Origin: Haloarcula rara
GTDB lineage: Archaea > Halobacteriota > Halobacteria > Halobacteriales > Haloarculaceae
Assembly (NCBI RefSeq): GCF_029338235.1
Contig: NZ_CP119785.1
Coordinates: forward strand, 744,001 to 808,000
Reading direction: 5' to 3'
Length of the DNA stretch: 64,000 nucleotides
Every line of letters begins with the position of its first letter. Position 1 is the first letter of the stretch. A program made the position numbers and the translations under genes. Positions 1-9,173 of this stretch are shown piece by piece. Below the pieces are notes generated by a model. That model was not told the origin of the DNA and ran no database searches. It saw only the letters and a program-made list of their open reading frames with translations.

Positions 1-446
1 TCTCGATTCTGCTCGGGGCAGCGCTGGTCGTCGGCGCGCTGGTCCACGTGGCCGCCGCGTTCTCGGCGAGCGGCGCGCGCAGCGTTGTCTGGCAGGTCCT
101 GCTGGGCGTCGTCTACGGCCTCGTCGGTATCTCGATACTCGCGAACCCGCTGCTCGGGCTGACGACGCTGACCGTTCTGGTCATCGCCTTCTTCGCGGTC
201 GAAGGCGTCGTCCAGCTCGGCTGGGCGGTCACCGGCGCGGGAAGCCGGCTCTGGCTCGGCCTCAGCGGCGCTATCTCCTTGCTGCTCGCGGGGATGCTGC
301 TGGTCGGGTTCCCGGCCACCGCGCTGTGGGCCGTCGGCGTCCTCTTCGGCGTGGACCTGCTGGTCACCGGCGTCTCGATGGCCATGCTCGGCCGCACGGA
401 GGGGGACGTGACCGCCGCGGAAGTGCCCACCGAGACGATGGGCTAG
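1..446 (+). CDS. HdeD-like small membrane protein, 5' end outside window
   Basis: The reading frame is open from base 3, so the true start lies upstream of the window. What remains is about 147 residues, almost entirely hydrophobic, forming four to five membrane segments separated by very short loops, and ending in a polar tail rich in Thr and Glu. The glycine- and leucine-rich helices with the phrase GISILANPLLGL resemble the HdeD/DUF308 family, whose Escherichia coli member is linked to acid resistance; the role in haloarchaea is unknown. The family call rests on hydrophobic pattern and this phrase only. Confidence 0.7.
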   Translation, partial: SILLGAALVVGALVHVAAAFSASGARSVVWQVLLGVVYGLVGISILANPLLGLTTLTVLVIAFFAVEGVVQLGWAVTGAGSRLWLGLSGAISLLLAGMLLVGFPATALWAVGVLFGVDLLVTGVSMAMLGRTEGDVTAAEVPTETMG

Positions 447-494
447 GTCCTCGCGGTCGAAAGAGCCATCCTGTCAGCCTATGAATACGTCTTT

Positions 495-1442
495 ATGTCA
501 GACTCCGGCCGCCAGGAGCGCCGACGGCAGCCCGGCGACCGCTCCGAGAGCGGCGCTCCGACCGGTGGACACACGATTCGGGACCGCTTCTCCTCGAACG
601 AGATATTCCAGCGCATCGTCGTGGCGGCCGACGACGAGATCACGGCCCGCCCCCGGAAACTGGTCGCCGGCGGCCTCGCCGCGGGCTTTGCTATCACGGT
701 CACGTTCCTCCTCTATGCGTCGTTGACGGCGAAAACGGACGGAGCCCCGGTCGCGAGCGCGCTGCTGTACCCGCTGGGGTTTGTTTTCATCATTCTGGGC
801 GACTACGAGCTGTACACCGAGAACACGCTCCCGCCGGTGACGCTCGTCCTCGAACGCATCGCCAGCCTGCCAACGCTGGGGCGCATCTGGCTGCTGGTGT
901 TGCTGGGCAACTTCGGCGGCGGCGCGCTGGGTGCGCTGGCCCTCTCCGCGACGGGCGTGCTCTCCTCTGCGTCGGCGACCGCCGCGTCGGGCTTTGCCGA
1001 GGAGGCCATCGAGACGGCGTGGTGGACGCTGTTCATGAAAGCGGTGGTCGCCGGGCTCATCGTCGCCGGCGTCGTCTGGGTGGACTACTCGCTCCGGGAC
1101 GGTATCGGCCGCATCGCCATGGTCTACGTCGCATTCCTCGCGATACCCATCGGGGACCTCTATCACGTCGTGGTCTCCTGGACGGAGATGCTGTATCTCG
1201 TCTTCGAGGGCGACCTCGCGCTCGCGGTCGGGGTCTGGGAGTTCGTCGTCCCGGTCCTGCTGGGCAACTCTATCGGCGGGGTCCTGCTGGTGACCGTCGT
1301 CAACTACTTCCAGACGACCGAGCGCCGCGTCGCGACCGCCCGGGTCAGCGAGGTGAAACAGCTCTCGGCCCGGGAGTGGCTGCTGGGTGGCGTCGCCGGG
1401 GACGAACGGTCCTACGTTCCCAAGCGGGAGGACCGCGAATGA
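495..1442 (+). CDS. Formate/nitrite transporter (FNT) family protein
   Basis: 315 residues. A polar N-terminal tail of about 60 residues precedes six hydrophobic segments, as in FNT channels, which form pentamers passing formate, nitrite or hydrosulfide. The family-typical stretch after the second helix is visible as GDYELYTENT, equivalent to the ELxTGN motif, and the half-repeat LLGNxxGG occurs twice (LLGNFGGGALG and LLGNSIGGVLL), matching the internal duplication of the family. The polar tail and the loss of the canonical Gly-Asn in ELYTEN resemble the YfdC-like branch, so the substrate cannot be assigned. The gene stands alone between two small membrane proteins. Confidence 0.85.
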   Translation: MSDSGRQERRRQPGDRSESGAPTGGHTIRDRFSSNEIFQRIVVAADDEITARPRKLVAGGLAAGFAITVTFLLYASLTAKTDGAPVASALLYPLGFVFIILGDYELYTENTLPPVTLVLERIASLPTLGRIWLLVLLGNFGGGALGALALSATGVLSSASATAASGFAEEAIETAWWTLFMKAVVAGLIVAGVVWVDYSLRDGIGRIAMVYVAFLAIPIGDLYHVVVSWTEMLYLVFEGDLALAVGVWEFVVPVLLGNSIGGVLLVTVVNYFQTTERRVATARVSEVKQLSAREWLLGGVAGDERSYVPKREDRE

Positions 1443-1481
1443 AGTCCAAACTCATTTGCGGTGACATCTGCTAGGTCGACT

Positions 1482-1994
1482 GTGAGCCTCCTCGCCGATA
1501 ACCGCCACTGGCTCCTGTTTACCGCCACCGTGCTTTCGGGACTCTCGACTGTCGGCGTCGCCCTCGTCGGCGTCCTCGCCACCGTCTCCGTACTGGTGAC
1601 CGGCGGGTCGCTGGTGCTGACCGTCGGCGCCTTCCTGCTCGGGACCCTGCTGCTCGGTGGGCTGACACTGGTGTTTGGGGCCGCCCTCCTCTCGACGCTC
1701 GCCAGCCGCGCCGCGCCCCCGTCCCTGCCGCGGAACCGACACGTGGCGAACGTCCTCCACGGCCTGGAAGCCGCTGTCCCACCGCTCAGACGGCTCGGGC
1801 TGGCCGACCGGTTCGAGCCGACACTCGAGGACCGACGCGCCAGGCTCACACAGCGGTACGTCGACGGTGAGCTCTCGGAACACCAGTTCGAGACGGCACT
1901 TTCCGAGCTGCTCGACGAGGAAGAACGCCGTGTGCCGACGGTCGAAGTCGAGCGGGACCGCGAACCCGAGCGCGAGAAAGAGCGGGAGACCTGA
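1482..1994 (+). CDS. Membrane protein with C-terminal SHOCT-like helix pair
   Basis: About 170 residues. Two long hydrophobic segments lie near the N-terminus, followed by a charged cytoplasmic tail. Near the end is RYVDGELSEHQFE, which fits the short C-terminal SHOCT module (a helix pair common at the end of prokaryotic membrane proteins), and the protein finishes with a run of Arg and Glu. I chose the GTG at 1482, which puts the first membrane helix close to the N-terminus; an in-frame GTG at 1461 adds seven residues and cannot be excluded. Function is unknown. Confidence 0.65.
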   Translation: MSLLADNRHWLLFTATVLSGLSTVGVALVGVLATVSVLVTGGSLVLTVGAFLLGTLLLGGLTLVFGAALLSTLASRAAPPSLPRNRHVANVLHGLEAAVPPLRRLGLADRFEPTLEDRRARLTQRYVDGELSEHQFETALSELLDEEERRVPTVEVERDREPEREKERET

Positions 1995-2040
1995 ACGGCT
2001 AGCCTGCGGGTTTTTATCTCGCCCGCACCTCAGCGTAGAT

Positions 2041-2775
2041 ATGAGCAAGTTCACGCTGTACCGGGCCGACGTCGACTCGCCACGGCTCGCGCGCGTGCTC
2101 GGCAAGGTTCCGGGCATCGCGGTGGGAGGCGAGCGCGAGGCCGACGAGGTGCCGGCCGACGAGGAGACGGAACCGACAGCCACGGACGAGGGCGACGACG
2201 ACGGCGGGCTCCGCGAGAAGGTACCAATACCGGACACCGATATCGGCGACGGAGAGAAGAGATCAGTCGTGAAGCGCTACGGACTGTTGGGGCTGGGCGT
2301 CTCGATGGTCATGCTCGGCGTCGCGACCGTCGGTATCTGGGTGTATCGACGGCGCAACAGCGACGGCGAGTCCGAGACGCCGCCGCCGGCGACGGGCCTC
2401 GACAGCGGCGGGCCGACGCCGTCGACGGACGAAACCGAGCTCTCGACGTCCGGGACCGAGTCGACGCCCTCGACGGGCGAAACGGAGCCCTCGCCGTCGA
2501 TAGTGCGGCCGGACGAACGGGACGAGCCAGCACAGGAGCCAAAGGGCCGAACCGAAGGCGACCGTTCGGACGTGGAGTGGGAGCCAAGAGACACGGCGCC
2601 GGCCGGCGAGGCGGAGACCACCGATGAATCCGCGGTGGACGATTCCACGGGGCCGGAGACCGACGACGAACCGCGCCCGACCGAATCGGTCGACGCCGCG
2701 CCGCTGCTGGGGGCCGCCTTCCTCGCGGTCAGCGGCGCGGTGGTGAAGTGGCTGCAGTCCGGCGACGAGAGATAA
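2041..2775 (+). CDS. Two-helix membrane protein with long acidic linker
   Basis: 244 residues. The N-terminal 75 residues are soluble and acidic. A membrane helix (LLGLGVSMVMLGVATVGIWV) lies around residues 82-102 and is followed by RRR. About 110 residues of low-complexity sequence rich in Ser, Thr, Glu and Pro follow, then a second hydrophobic segment (AAPLLGAAFLAVSGAVVKWL) at the C-terminus. The start at 2041 is preceded by TTTTTATCTC about 27 nt upstream, fitting a TATA box with leaderless translation. I do not recognise the family; the Ser/Thr-rich linker could be exposed outside the cell. Confidence 0.7.
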   Translation: MSKFTLYRADVDSPRLARVLGKVPGIAVGGEREADEVPADEETEPTATDEGDDDGGLREKVPIPDTDIGDGEKRSVVKRYGLLGLGVSMVMLGVATVGIWVYRRRNSDGESETPPPATGLDSGGPTPSTDETELSTSGTESTPSTGETEPSPSIVRPDERDEPAQEPKGRTEGDRSDVEWEPRDTAPAGEAETTDESAVDDSTGPETDDEPRPTESVDAAPLLGAAFLAVSGAVVKWLQSGDER

Positions 2776-2869
2776 TACGGACTGGTATCGTCCCGTTTTG
2801 CCAGGTCATCGGGAAACAGCGAACAGGTAGGTCCGACAGCCTAAAGCGGACGGCTACGGAACTGCGGGC

Positions 2870-5329
2870 ATGGAGTTCCACGAGGCCGCGAACTTCCTCT
2901 TCGAGTTGCGCCGGTTCGACTCCCGGGCCGGCACCGACGCCACGCGGGCGCTGCTGTCGTCGCTGGGCGACCCACAGACGGGACCCAGCTGCGTGCAGAT
3001 AGCCGGCTCCAACGGCAAGGGGTCGACGGCCCGGATGGTCGAGCGGGCGCTCCGGGAGGCCGGCCTCGACGTCGGCCTCTACACCTCGCCGCATCTGGAC
3101 GACGTCCGCGAGCGAATCAGGGTCAACGGCCGCAAGGTCCCTGAGGCCGCCGTCGTCGAGTTCGTCGAGACCGCTCGCGAGTACATCACCGGCGAGAGTG
3201 CGGCCGGCGAGTCGCCCACCTTCTTCGAGACGCTAACTGCCTTCGCCTTCTGGGAGTTCGACCGCCAGGACGTCGACGTCGCCGTCCTGGAGGTCGGCAT
3301 CGGCGGGAAGTACGACGCCACCAGCGTCGTTTCCCCGGTCGCCAGCGCGGTGACGAGCGTCACGCTCGAACACACGCACATCCTCGGCGACACCGTCGAG
3401 GAGATAGCGACGGACAAGGCCCACGTCGCGCCCGTCGACCGGCCGCTGGTGACCGGCGCGACGGGCGGCGCACTCGCCGCGGTGCGCGAGCAGGCCGGCG
3501 ACGTCGTCACCGTCGGCGACGGGAGCGACGGCGACCCCGACGTGCGGGTACGCTACGGCGGGCGCGAGGGGCTGGAGGCCGCCGTCGACATCGAGGGCCC
3601 CGACTGGGCCGTCGACACCCACCTGCCCCTGCTGGGCGAGCACCAGGCCCACAACGCGGGTATCGCCGCGACGCTGGTCCGACAGGTCGCCGATGTCGCG
3701 GGGACCGATATCTCACAGGCAGATATCGAGCGCGGCCTGCGAAACGCCCACTGGCCGGGCCGGTTCGAGGTGATGGGCGATTCGCCGCTCGTCGTCCTCG
3801 ACGGCGCCCACAACCCGGGCGGGCTCAAACGGACGATGGAGACCCTTTCCGACTTCGAGTACGACGACCTCCACGTCGTCCTCGGCGCGATGGTCGACAA
3901 GGACCACGCGGCCATCGCGGCCGAACTCACAGCGGCCGACCACGCCGTCGCCTGTCGACCCAACGTGGGCCGCGCGGAGTCGCCCGACGTACTGGCCGAG
4001 GCGCTCCGCGGGGCGACCGACACCGAGGTCGAGACCCGATCGGACGTGGCCGGCGCGCTGGGAATCGCCCTCGACGCTGCCGGGCCGGGCGACGCCGTCC
4101 TCGTGACGGGGTCGCTCTACGCGGTCCGCGAGGCCCGCACCCGGTGGGCCCGCGCGATGGTGCCCAAAGACGTCGATTCGATTCCCGAGGCGAAAGCCAC
4201 CATCGAGGCCGCCCACGTCACGAAAGCCGGCGCGTGGCGGATGCGCGGAAAGGCCGTCCATCGGGTCCTCCGGACACGCGTCCAGCCCCGCCAGGCGCAG
4301 TATCTCAAGGAAGAACTGCTGTCACTGGGCGGGGAGTGTGCCGTCTCCGGGCTGAACGACCAGGACGAGGAACGGGTCGACTGCGTGCTGATGGGGACGA
4401 TGGCCCAGTTCAAACGACTCGCGGACAAGCTCGACGGCCAGCCCTACGGCCTCTCGACCTTTTCGGATGAACTCCGCGAGGCACTCGACATCCAGCAGCC
4501 CGCTGTCACGAGTGACTACCCCTGGAGTGACGGCCCCGCGGTGATGGGCATCCTGAACGTCACACCGGATTCGTTCCACGACGGCGGGGAGTACAACGCA
4601 ATCGAGGACGCCGTGGCACGCGCCGAACAGATGGTCGCCGACGGCGCCGACATCCTCGACATCGGCGGCGAGTCGACCAGACCGGGGGCAGACCCGGTGC
4701 CGGTCACGGCGGAGATCGACCGCGTCGTCCCGGTCGTCGAGGCGCTGTCTGACGTCGACGTGGCCATCTCCGTCGACACCCGGAAAGCCGAGGTTGCCCG
4801 CGCGGCCCTCGACGCCGGAGCGGACATCCTCAACGACGTGTCGGGACTCGAGGACCCCGAGATGCGGCTGGTCGCCGCCGAGTACGACGTGCCCGTCGTC
4901 GTGATGCACTCAATCAACACGCCCGTCGACCCCGACAGCGACATCCACTACGACGACGTGGTCGGCGACGTCATCGACGAGCTGACCGAGCGCGTCCTGC
5001 TGGCCGAGAAGGCGGGGCTGGACCGCGAGCAGATTCTCGTCGACCCCGGCATCGGCTTCGGGAAATCGCCCGCCGAGAGCTTCGAACTGCTCGACCGCAT
5101 CGGCGAGTTCCGGGCCCTTGGCTGTCCGATACTGGTCGGTCACTCCCACAAGTCGCTGTTCGGGTTCGTCGGTGAGCAGCCCGGCGACTGCCTGGAGGCG
5201 ACAATCGCGGGGACGACCATCGCCACCGAGCGGGGCGCCGACGTGATACGGGTCCACGACGTGGCCGAGAACGTGGCCGCGGTCAACGTCGCGCAGGCGG
5301 CCCGCGACCCCGACGAGTTCGACGGGTAA
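2870..5329 (+). CDS. folCP: Fused folylpolyglutamate synthase - dihydropteroate synthase (FolC-FolP)
   Basis: 819 residues carrying two folate enzymes. The N-terminal half is a Mur-ligase-type folyl/dihydrofolate polyglutamate synthase with the P-loop GSNGKGST at residues 46-53 and the ligase phrase LDGAHNPGG. A linker domain of about 115 residues follows (around 430-550). From residue 559 comes dihydropteroate synthase: the strand GILNVTPDSFHDGG, then DIGGESTRPGA and DPGIGFGKS, which bind pterin diphosphate. Together they make dihydropteroate and add glutamates. FolC-FolP fusions have been described in halophilic archaea. The ATG at 2870 has no alternative nearby. The gene is monocistronic by spacing. 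Confidence 0.95.
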   Translation: MEFHEAANFLFELRRFDSRAGTDATRALLSSLGDPQTGPSCVQIAGSNGKGSTARMVERALREAGLDVGLYTSPHLDDVRERIRVNGRKVPEAAVVEFVETAREYITGESAAGESPTFFETLTAFAFWEFDRQDVDVAVLEVGIGGKYDATSVVSPVASAVTSVTLEHTHILGDTVEEIATDKAHVAPVDRPLVTGATGGALAAVREQAGDVVTVGDGSDGDPDVRVRYGGREGLEAAVDIEGPDWAVDTHLPLLGEHQAHNAGIAATLVRQVADVAGTDISQADIERGLRNAHWPGRFEVMGDSPLVVLDGAHNPGGLKRTMETLSDFEYDDLHVVLGAMVDKDHAAIAAELTAADHAVACRPNVGRAESPDVLAEALRGATDTEVETRSDVAGALGIALDAAGPGDAVLVTGSLYAVREARTRWARAMVPKDVDSIPEAKATIEAAHVTKAGAWRMRGKAVHRVLRTRVQPRQAQYLKEELLSLGGECAVSGLNDQDEERVDCVLMGTMAQFKRLADKLDGQPYGLSTFSDELREALDIQQPAVTSDYPWSDGPAVMGILNVTPDSFHDGGEYNAIEDAVARAEQMVADGADILDIGGESTRPGADPVPVTAEIDRVVPVVEALSDVDVAISVDTRKAEVARAALDAGADILNDVSGLEDPEMRLVAAEYDVPVVVMHSINTPVDPDSDIHYDDVVGDVIDELTERVLLAEKAGLDREQILVDPGIGFGKSPAESFELLDRIGEFRALGCPILVGHSHKSLFGFVGEQPGDCLEATIAGTTIATERGADVIRVHDVAENVAAVNVAQAARDPDEFDG

Positions 5330-5337
5330 CGGGGGCG

Positions 5338-5748
5338 TTACCCGATAGTGAGCAGTTCGTACCCATCGTCGGCCAGCCGTGCCACCGCCGGGGCGTGTGT
5401 CATCTCGTCGCTGAGGAGGTCGATGCCCGAGTTCTCGCAGGCCTCCGTGGCGTCGAAGGCGTTGGCACAGTAACCACAGGCCCCGGCAAGCAGGCCGAGG
5501 TCGCGAATCCGCTCCCAGTCGTGGGCGAAGGGCAGGTCGGGGTTCTCGGCGAAGGCCCCCGGCCACTTCGTGGCTTGCCCGTCGAGGAACATCTTGACCT
5601 CGTAGCCGGCGTCGGCGAACTCCAGCGCGTAGGTGAACGCGTTGTTGGCGACGGGCGCGTCGTCCGGCCCGGCGGCAAGCAGTATCGCGTACTTCTGTTC
5701 CGTGTCCGACTCCTCGCCGGTCCCAAGTACCGTATTCAGCACACCCAT
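5338..5748 (-). CDS. DsrE/DsrF-like sulfur-relay protein
   Basis: 136 residues, one DsrE-type alpha/beta domain: YAILLAAGPDD in the first strand and loop, then KMFLDGQAT, and a Cys pair in GACGYCANAF. DsrE-like proteins carry persulfide or bind small metabolites, and the CGYC pair would be the reactive site. It lies 70 nt downstream of the XPB-like helicase on the same strand and ends 8 nt from the convergent folCP stop. It could be co-transcribed with the helicase, but nothing links the two functions. Confidence 0.8.
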   Translation of the reverse strand: MGVLNTVLGTGEESDTEQKYAILLAAGPDDAPVANNAFTYALEFADAGYEVKMFLDGQATKWPGAFAENPDLPFAHDWERIRDLGLLAGACGYCANAFDATEACENSGIDLLSDEMTHAPAVARLADDGYELLTIG

Positions 5749-5818
5749 TGTGTATGGTAACCTGATATCGAAAGTACATCAACCACCCTCGGTCGTGCGC
5801 GACTTGCCCACGACCGCG

Positions 5819-7666
5819 CTACTCCGTCTTCGGTTCCACGGCGTGGGCCTCCTGTTCGGTGACCTGGATGCCCTTCGAGGCGAGGTGGCGCATCTGCCGG
5901 CGGACGAAGTCCTCCTCTGTGGTCCCGCGGGTCGCCAGCACGACCATCCGGGCGTCCCCGGCGGGCCGCATCGTCCGGCCGGCCCGCTGGGCGCCCTGGC
6001 GTCGAGACCCGCCGAGTCCCGACGCGACGACGGCGAGTTCGGCGTCTGGCAGGTCGATACCTTCGTCGCCGACCCGTGAGACGACCAGCGTGTCCTGCTC
6101 GCCCCGGCGGAACGCGTCGAACAGTCGTTCGCGTTCGGCGTGGCGCGTCTCGCCGCTGACGAAGGGCGCGTCGATGGCCTCGCTGATGGCTTTCCCGTCG
6201 TCCAGATACTCGACGAAGACCAGCGCCTTCGCCGCCGGATGTTCGGCGAGCGTGTAGCGTATCTCGTCTATCTTCCCGGTATTCCCGGCCGCAGCCTGCC
6301 GGCGGTCGTGGCCCGACGTGGCGGCGTACTCCGTGCGTTCGTCGTCGCTCCCCCACGGGACCAGCCGAATTTCGACCTCCGGCTCGGCGACATACCCCTC
6401 GTCGAAGAGCTTCCCCCAGTCGGTGCCGATAGGCGGGCCGACGAGCGTGAAAATCTCCTCCTCGTCGTCGGACTCGCGGGTCGGCGTAGCCGTGAGTCCG
6501 AGCCGGTGTTTGGTCTGCAAATCGGCGCTCCGGCGGTAGATGGGCGCCGGCACGTGGTGGACCTCGTCGAAGACGACGAGCCCCCACTTGCGCTGGTCGA
6601 ACAGCTTCCGGTGACGGTCCATGCCGGCGGTCCGATACGTTGCAATCGTCACCGGCCGAATAGATTTCTCGCCGCCGTGGTACTCGCCGATGTCGTCGTC
6701 TGTCAGCGTGGTGTGGCGCACCAGTTCGTCGCGCCACTGGGTGGCTAATTCTCTCGACGGCACCAGAATCAGCGTCTCCCCGCCGACGGCGGCCATCGCA
6801 CCCATCGCCGCCACGGTCTTGCCCGATCCCGGCGGGCCGACGAAGACGCCCGAGCCCTGCTCGGTGAAGCGCTCGACCCAGTCGGCCTGGTAGTCCCGAA
6901 GGCGCAGGCGCAGTTCCATCTCCAGGGGTTCGCCGCTGGCCAGCTCGCGGTCGTCACGCACCGGGTAGCCGGCCTCGTACAGCGTGCGCTTGACCTGGGC
7001 CGTGGCGTCGGCGTCGACCCAGGACTCCGAGTCGGAGATGGGCGCCCGCAACAGGTCGTCGTCGAGTTTCGGCCGAGCGACGTTGCCCATCAGCTCGTCG
7101 CTCTCGGCCTCGAGGACGACGTAGCCGTCCTCGTGGGTGTAGAGCCGGAACTTCCGGGCCCGCTCCCACTGGCTCGTCACCCACTCCTCCAGATGTGCGG
7201 AGCGCTCGCCCAGCACGTCCCGCATGGTGGCGAGCAGGTCCTCGAGGGTCTCGTGTGGCGCGGCCCAGATGTCGGCCTCGCGAAGCTCGTAGACGTAGCC
7301 GCCCGAGCGGTTGCTGTCCCCCAGACGGGCGAACTGCGAGAGCTGTGCGCGGGTGAACTGGTCGGGGTGTTCGACGACGACTTCGCGACGGTCCGGGAAG
7401 AGGATGACACGCTCGCGGTCGGTCACCTCGGCCACGTCGGTCGGATACCACACCGACTCGACGCCCGAGACGTCCTGGCGCTGTATCTCGCCGTCCTCGG
7501 CGAGCGTTTCGAGCGACGTTCTGGCCTCGTCGGGCGTCAGGTCGGCCTTCCGGGAGAGCTCAGTCGCCGTCAGATGCGGGCGGCCCACGGCGTCGATAGC
7601 GTCGTACACCGCGTCGAGTTCGACCAGGGGCTCGTCGTCGGTGTCTGCAGACTCCTCAGTGGTCAC
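5819..7666 (-). CDS. XPB/Rad25-like superfamily 2 DNA helicase
   Basis: 615 residues. The N-terminal region has a winged-helix-like segment and a DNA-damage-recognition-like domain, followed by two RecA-like lobes. Helicase motifs are all visible: GPPGSGKT (motif I, around residue 276), DEVHH (motif II), TATPTR (motif III) and QRAGRTMRP (motif VI). The family unwinds DNA near lesions or promoters; archaeal XPB homologues often pair with the nuclease Bax1, which is not seen next to this gene. The start ATG lies 101 nt from the divergent small gene at 7768, so the two share a promoter region. Confidence 0.92.
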   Translation of the reverse strand: MTTEESADTDDEPLVELDAVYDAIDAVGRPHLTATELSRKADLTPDEARTSLETLAEDGEIQRQDVSGVESVWYPTDVAEVTDRERVILFPDRREVVVEHPDQFTRAQLSQFARLGDSNRSGGYVYELREADIWAAPHETLEDLLATMRDVLGERSAHLEEWVTSQWERARKFRLYTHEDGYVVLEAESDELMGNVARPKLDDDLLRAPISDSESWVDADATAQVKRTLYEAGYPVRDDRELASGEPLEMELRLRLRDYQADWVERFTEQGSGVFVGPPGSGKTVAAMGAMAAVGGETLILVPSRELATQWRDELVRHTTLTDDDIGEYHGGEKSIRPVTIATYRTAGMDRHRKLFDQRKWGLVVFDEVHHVPAPIYRRSADLQTKHRLGLTATPTRESDDEEEIFTLVGPPIGTDWGKLFDEGYVAEPEVEIRLVPWGSDDERTEYAATSGHDRRQAAAGNTGKIDEIRYTLAEHPAAKALVFVEYLDDGKAISEAIDAPFVSGETRHAERERLFDAFRRGEQDTLVVSRVGDEGIDLPDAELAVVASGLGGSRRQGAQRAGRTMRPAGDARMVVLATRGTTEEDFVRRQMRHLASKGIQVTEQEAHAVEPKTE

Positions 7667-7767
7667 TACGACTGTCTGGGTGCCAGAGCGGCAAACGGGT
7701 TTCGTCTGGTCTCGTCGCCGGGCGGCCGACCCAGAGAGATTTCACCGTCGCTCGACAACGGTCTGGT

Positions 7768-7944
7768 GTGCCCGACCTGACACTGCGAAATCCCTGGGTT
7801 TTCACGACCGTGAACACCCTCGCCTGGGTCATCGTCTGGGGCGCAATCCAGCTGGTACTCCTCGATGGCGGGCTGTTCGAAGCGGTACTGCAGGCCGGGC
7901 TGGCCGGCATTGCGTTCTCTGTCCTCTATCTGTATCTTCGGTAG
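7768..7944 (+). CDS. 58-residue hydrophobic small protein
   Basis: A GTG-initiated frame of 58 codons reading VPDLTLRNPWVF... and ending in LYLYLR. It has a short polar N-terminus and two hydrophobic stretches (TLAWVIVWGAIQLVLL and AGLAGIAFSVLYLYL) split by DGGLFEA, the pattern of a small two-helix membrane protein. The frame stops one base before the end of the convergent glycosyltransferase gene, filling the gap exactly, and the hydrophobic arrangement is unlikely by chance in this codon-biased DNA. No function is known to me. Confidence 0.6.
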   Translation: MPDLTLRNPWVFTTVNTLAWVIVWGAIQLVLLDGGLFEAVLQAGLAGIAFSVLYLYLR

Positions 7945-7945
7945 G

Positions 7946-8995
7946 TTAGAACAGCCCGTGCTCGTCGACCAGCCGCTCGTACAGGTCCGCGTACTGCCCG
8001 ACGACCGCGCCGTGGTCGTACTCGGCCAGGGACTCGTCGAGGGTGCGGTGGTCCATCCCCGCGGACTCGACGATTGCGTCGGCTATCTCCTGGGGCGTCG
8101 TCACGCGGAAGTCCCGGTCGCGGTGTTCGACAAGTTCGTGGGCGCTCGATTCGGTCTGATACTCGACGACGGCGATACAGCCACAGGAAAGCGCCCACAG
8201 CAGTTCCGTCGCGAAGTGCTCGCGCCAGGCCGTCTGGACGAACACGTGGGCGCCCTTGTAGATGGCCAGCCGCTGCTCGCGGTCACACGCCCCGGCGAAG
8301 GTCACCCGGTCGTCGATGCGGAGGTCGGCGGCCTCCTGCTCGTAGGTCTCGCGTTTGGGCCCGTCACCGATTATCGTCGCCGACCACCCCTGCTGTCGGA
8401 GTTCGGCCAGCCCTAAAAATAGCGACTCGACGTTGGCGCTGTCGTCCAGCGGGTGGGCGTACACCACGTCGACCTCCTCGGCCGGGTCGACCTCGCGTAC
8501 GAGCTCCATGTCGATGCTCTGGGGGATGACCGTCGTCAGGTCGCTGTCGGCGCCGGCCTCCCACAGCCGCGTCTGGACGAGCTCCGAGGGGGTAACAAAC
8601 TGGTCGGCACCGCCAATCGCCCGGTCCGACACCGGCGCCTCGTGGTCGCCGTACCACTCGACGACCAGCGGCGCCCGGGCGAGTTTGGCGCCCGCGTTGG
8701 CCGCCCGCAACACCGACGACGGCGTCGGGAAGGCGTGGACCACGTCGGGGCGGTACTTCGCCAGCAGCGCCGGCAACCGCGTGCAGAAAGAGGGTTCCGC
8801 GGGCTCGACAGTGACCCCGCGATAGCTCACCTCGTCGGGCTCGAACTGCGTGGCGTTGCCGCCCCACCACTGAGCACAGAAGACAGACACCTCGTGGCCG
8901 GCCGCGGACAGCGTCTCCGCGAGCCGCTCGAGGTGACGCCGCCCCTCCGTGTCCCGGTGGTGGCTCGTCTCCATGACGACGACCGCGACGCGCAT
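7946..8995 (-). CDS. Glycosyltransferase family 4-like protein
   Basis: 349 residues. It starts with a Rossmann strand MRVAVVVMETS followed by a RHLERLAETLSAAGHEV helix typical of GT-B fold glycosyltransferases, and the C-terminal half has IIGDGPKRETYEQ and an SCGCIAVVEYQTESSAHEL segment that matches the nucleotide-sugar site. It would transfer a sugar to a lipid or protein acceptor in the cytoplasm. The frame is open for 68 more codons upstream, but those residues look random and overlap the promoter of the divergent peptidase; MRVAVV is the natural start. Confidence 0.88.
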   Translation of the reverse strand: MRVAVVVMETSHHRDTEGRRHLERLAETLSAAGHEVSVFCAQWWGGNATQFEPDEVSYRGVTVEPAEPSFCTRLPALLAKYRPDVVHAFPTPSSVLRAANAGAKLARAPLVVEWYGDHEAPVSDRAIGGADQFVTPSELVQTRLWEAGADSDLTTVIPQSIDMELVREVDPAEEVDVVYAHPLDDSANVESLFLGLAELRQQGWSATIIGDGPKRETYEQEAADLRIDDRVTFAGACDREQRLAIYKGAHVFVQTAWREHFATELLWALSCGCIAVVEYQTESSAHELVEHRDRDFRVTTPQEIADAIVESAGMDHRTLDESLAEYDHGAVVGQYADLYERLVDEHGLF

Positions 8996-9173
8996 ATCCG
9001 ACCCGATGACGGCGGCGCTGAAAAACCCACCCCATCGCAGTAACCGGTGGCGTAGTAGCTGCCAGCAGCTGTTCAACCGAGCCCGCCGCCCTCTTTCTGG
9101 TTGTACTCGTTCCCGGGCCCACCCGTTCGATTCCCCGGAAAACGTTTTGCACCCCCCAGTACTGCTAGGGAGC

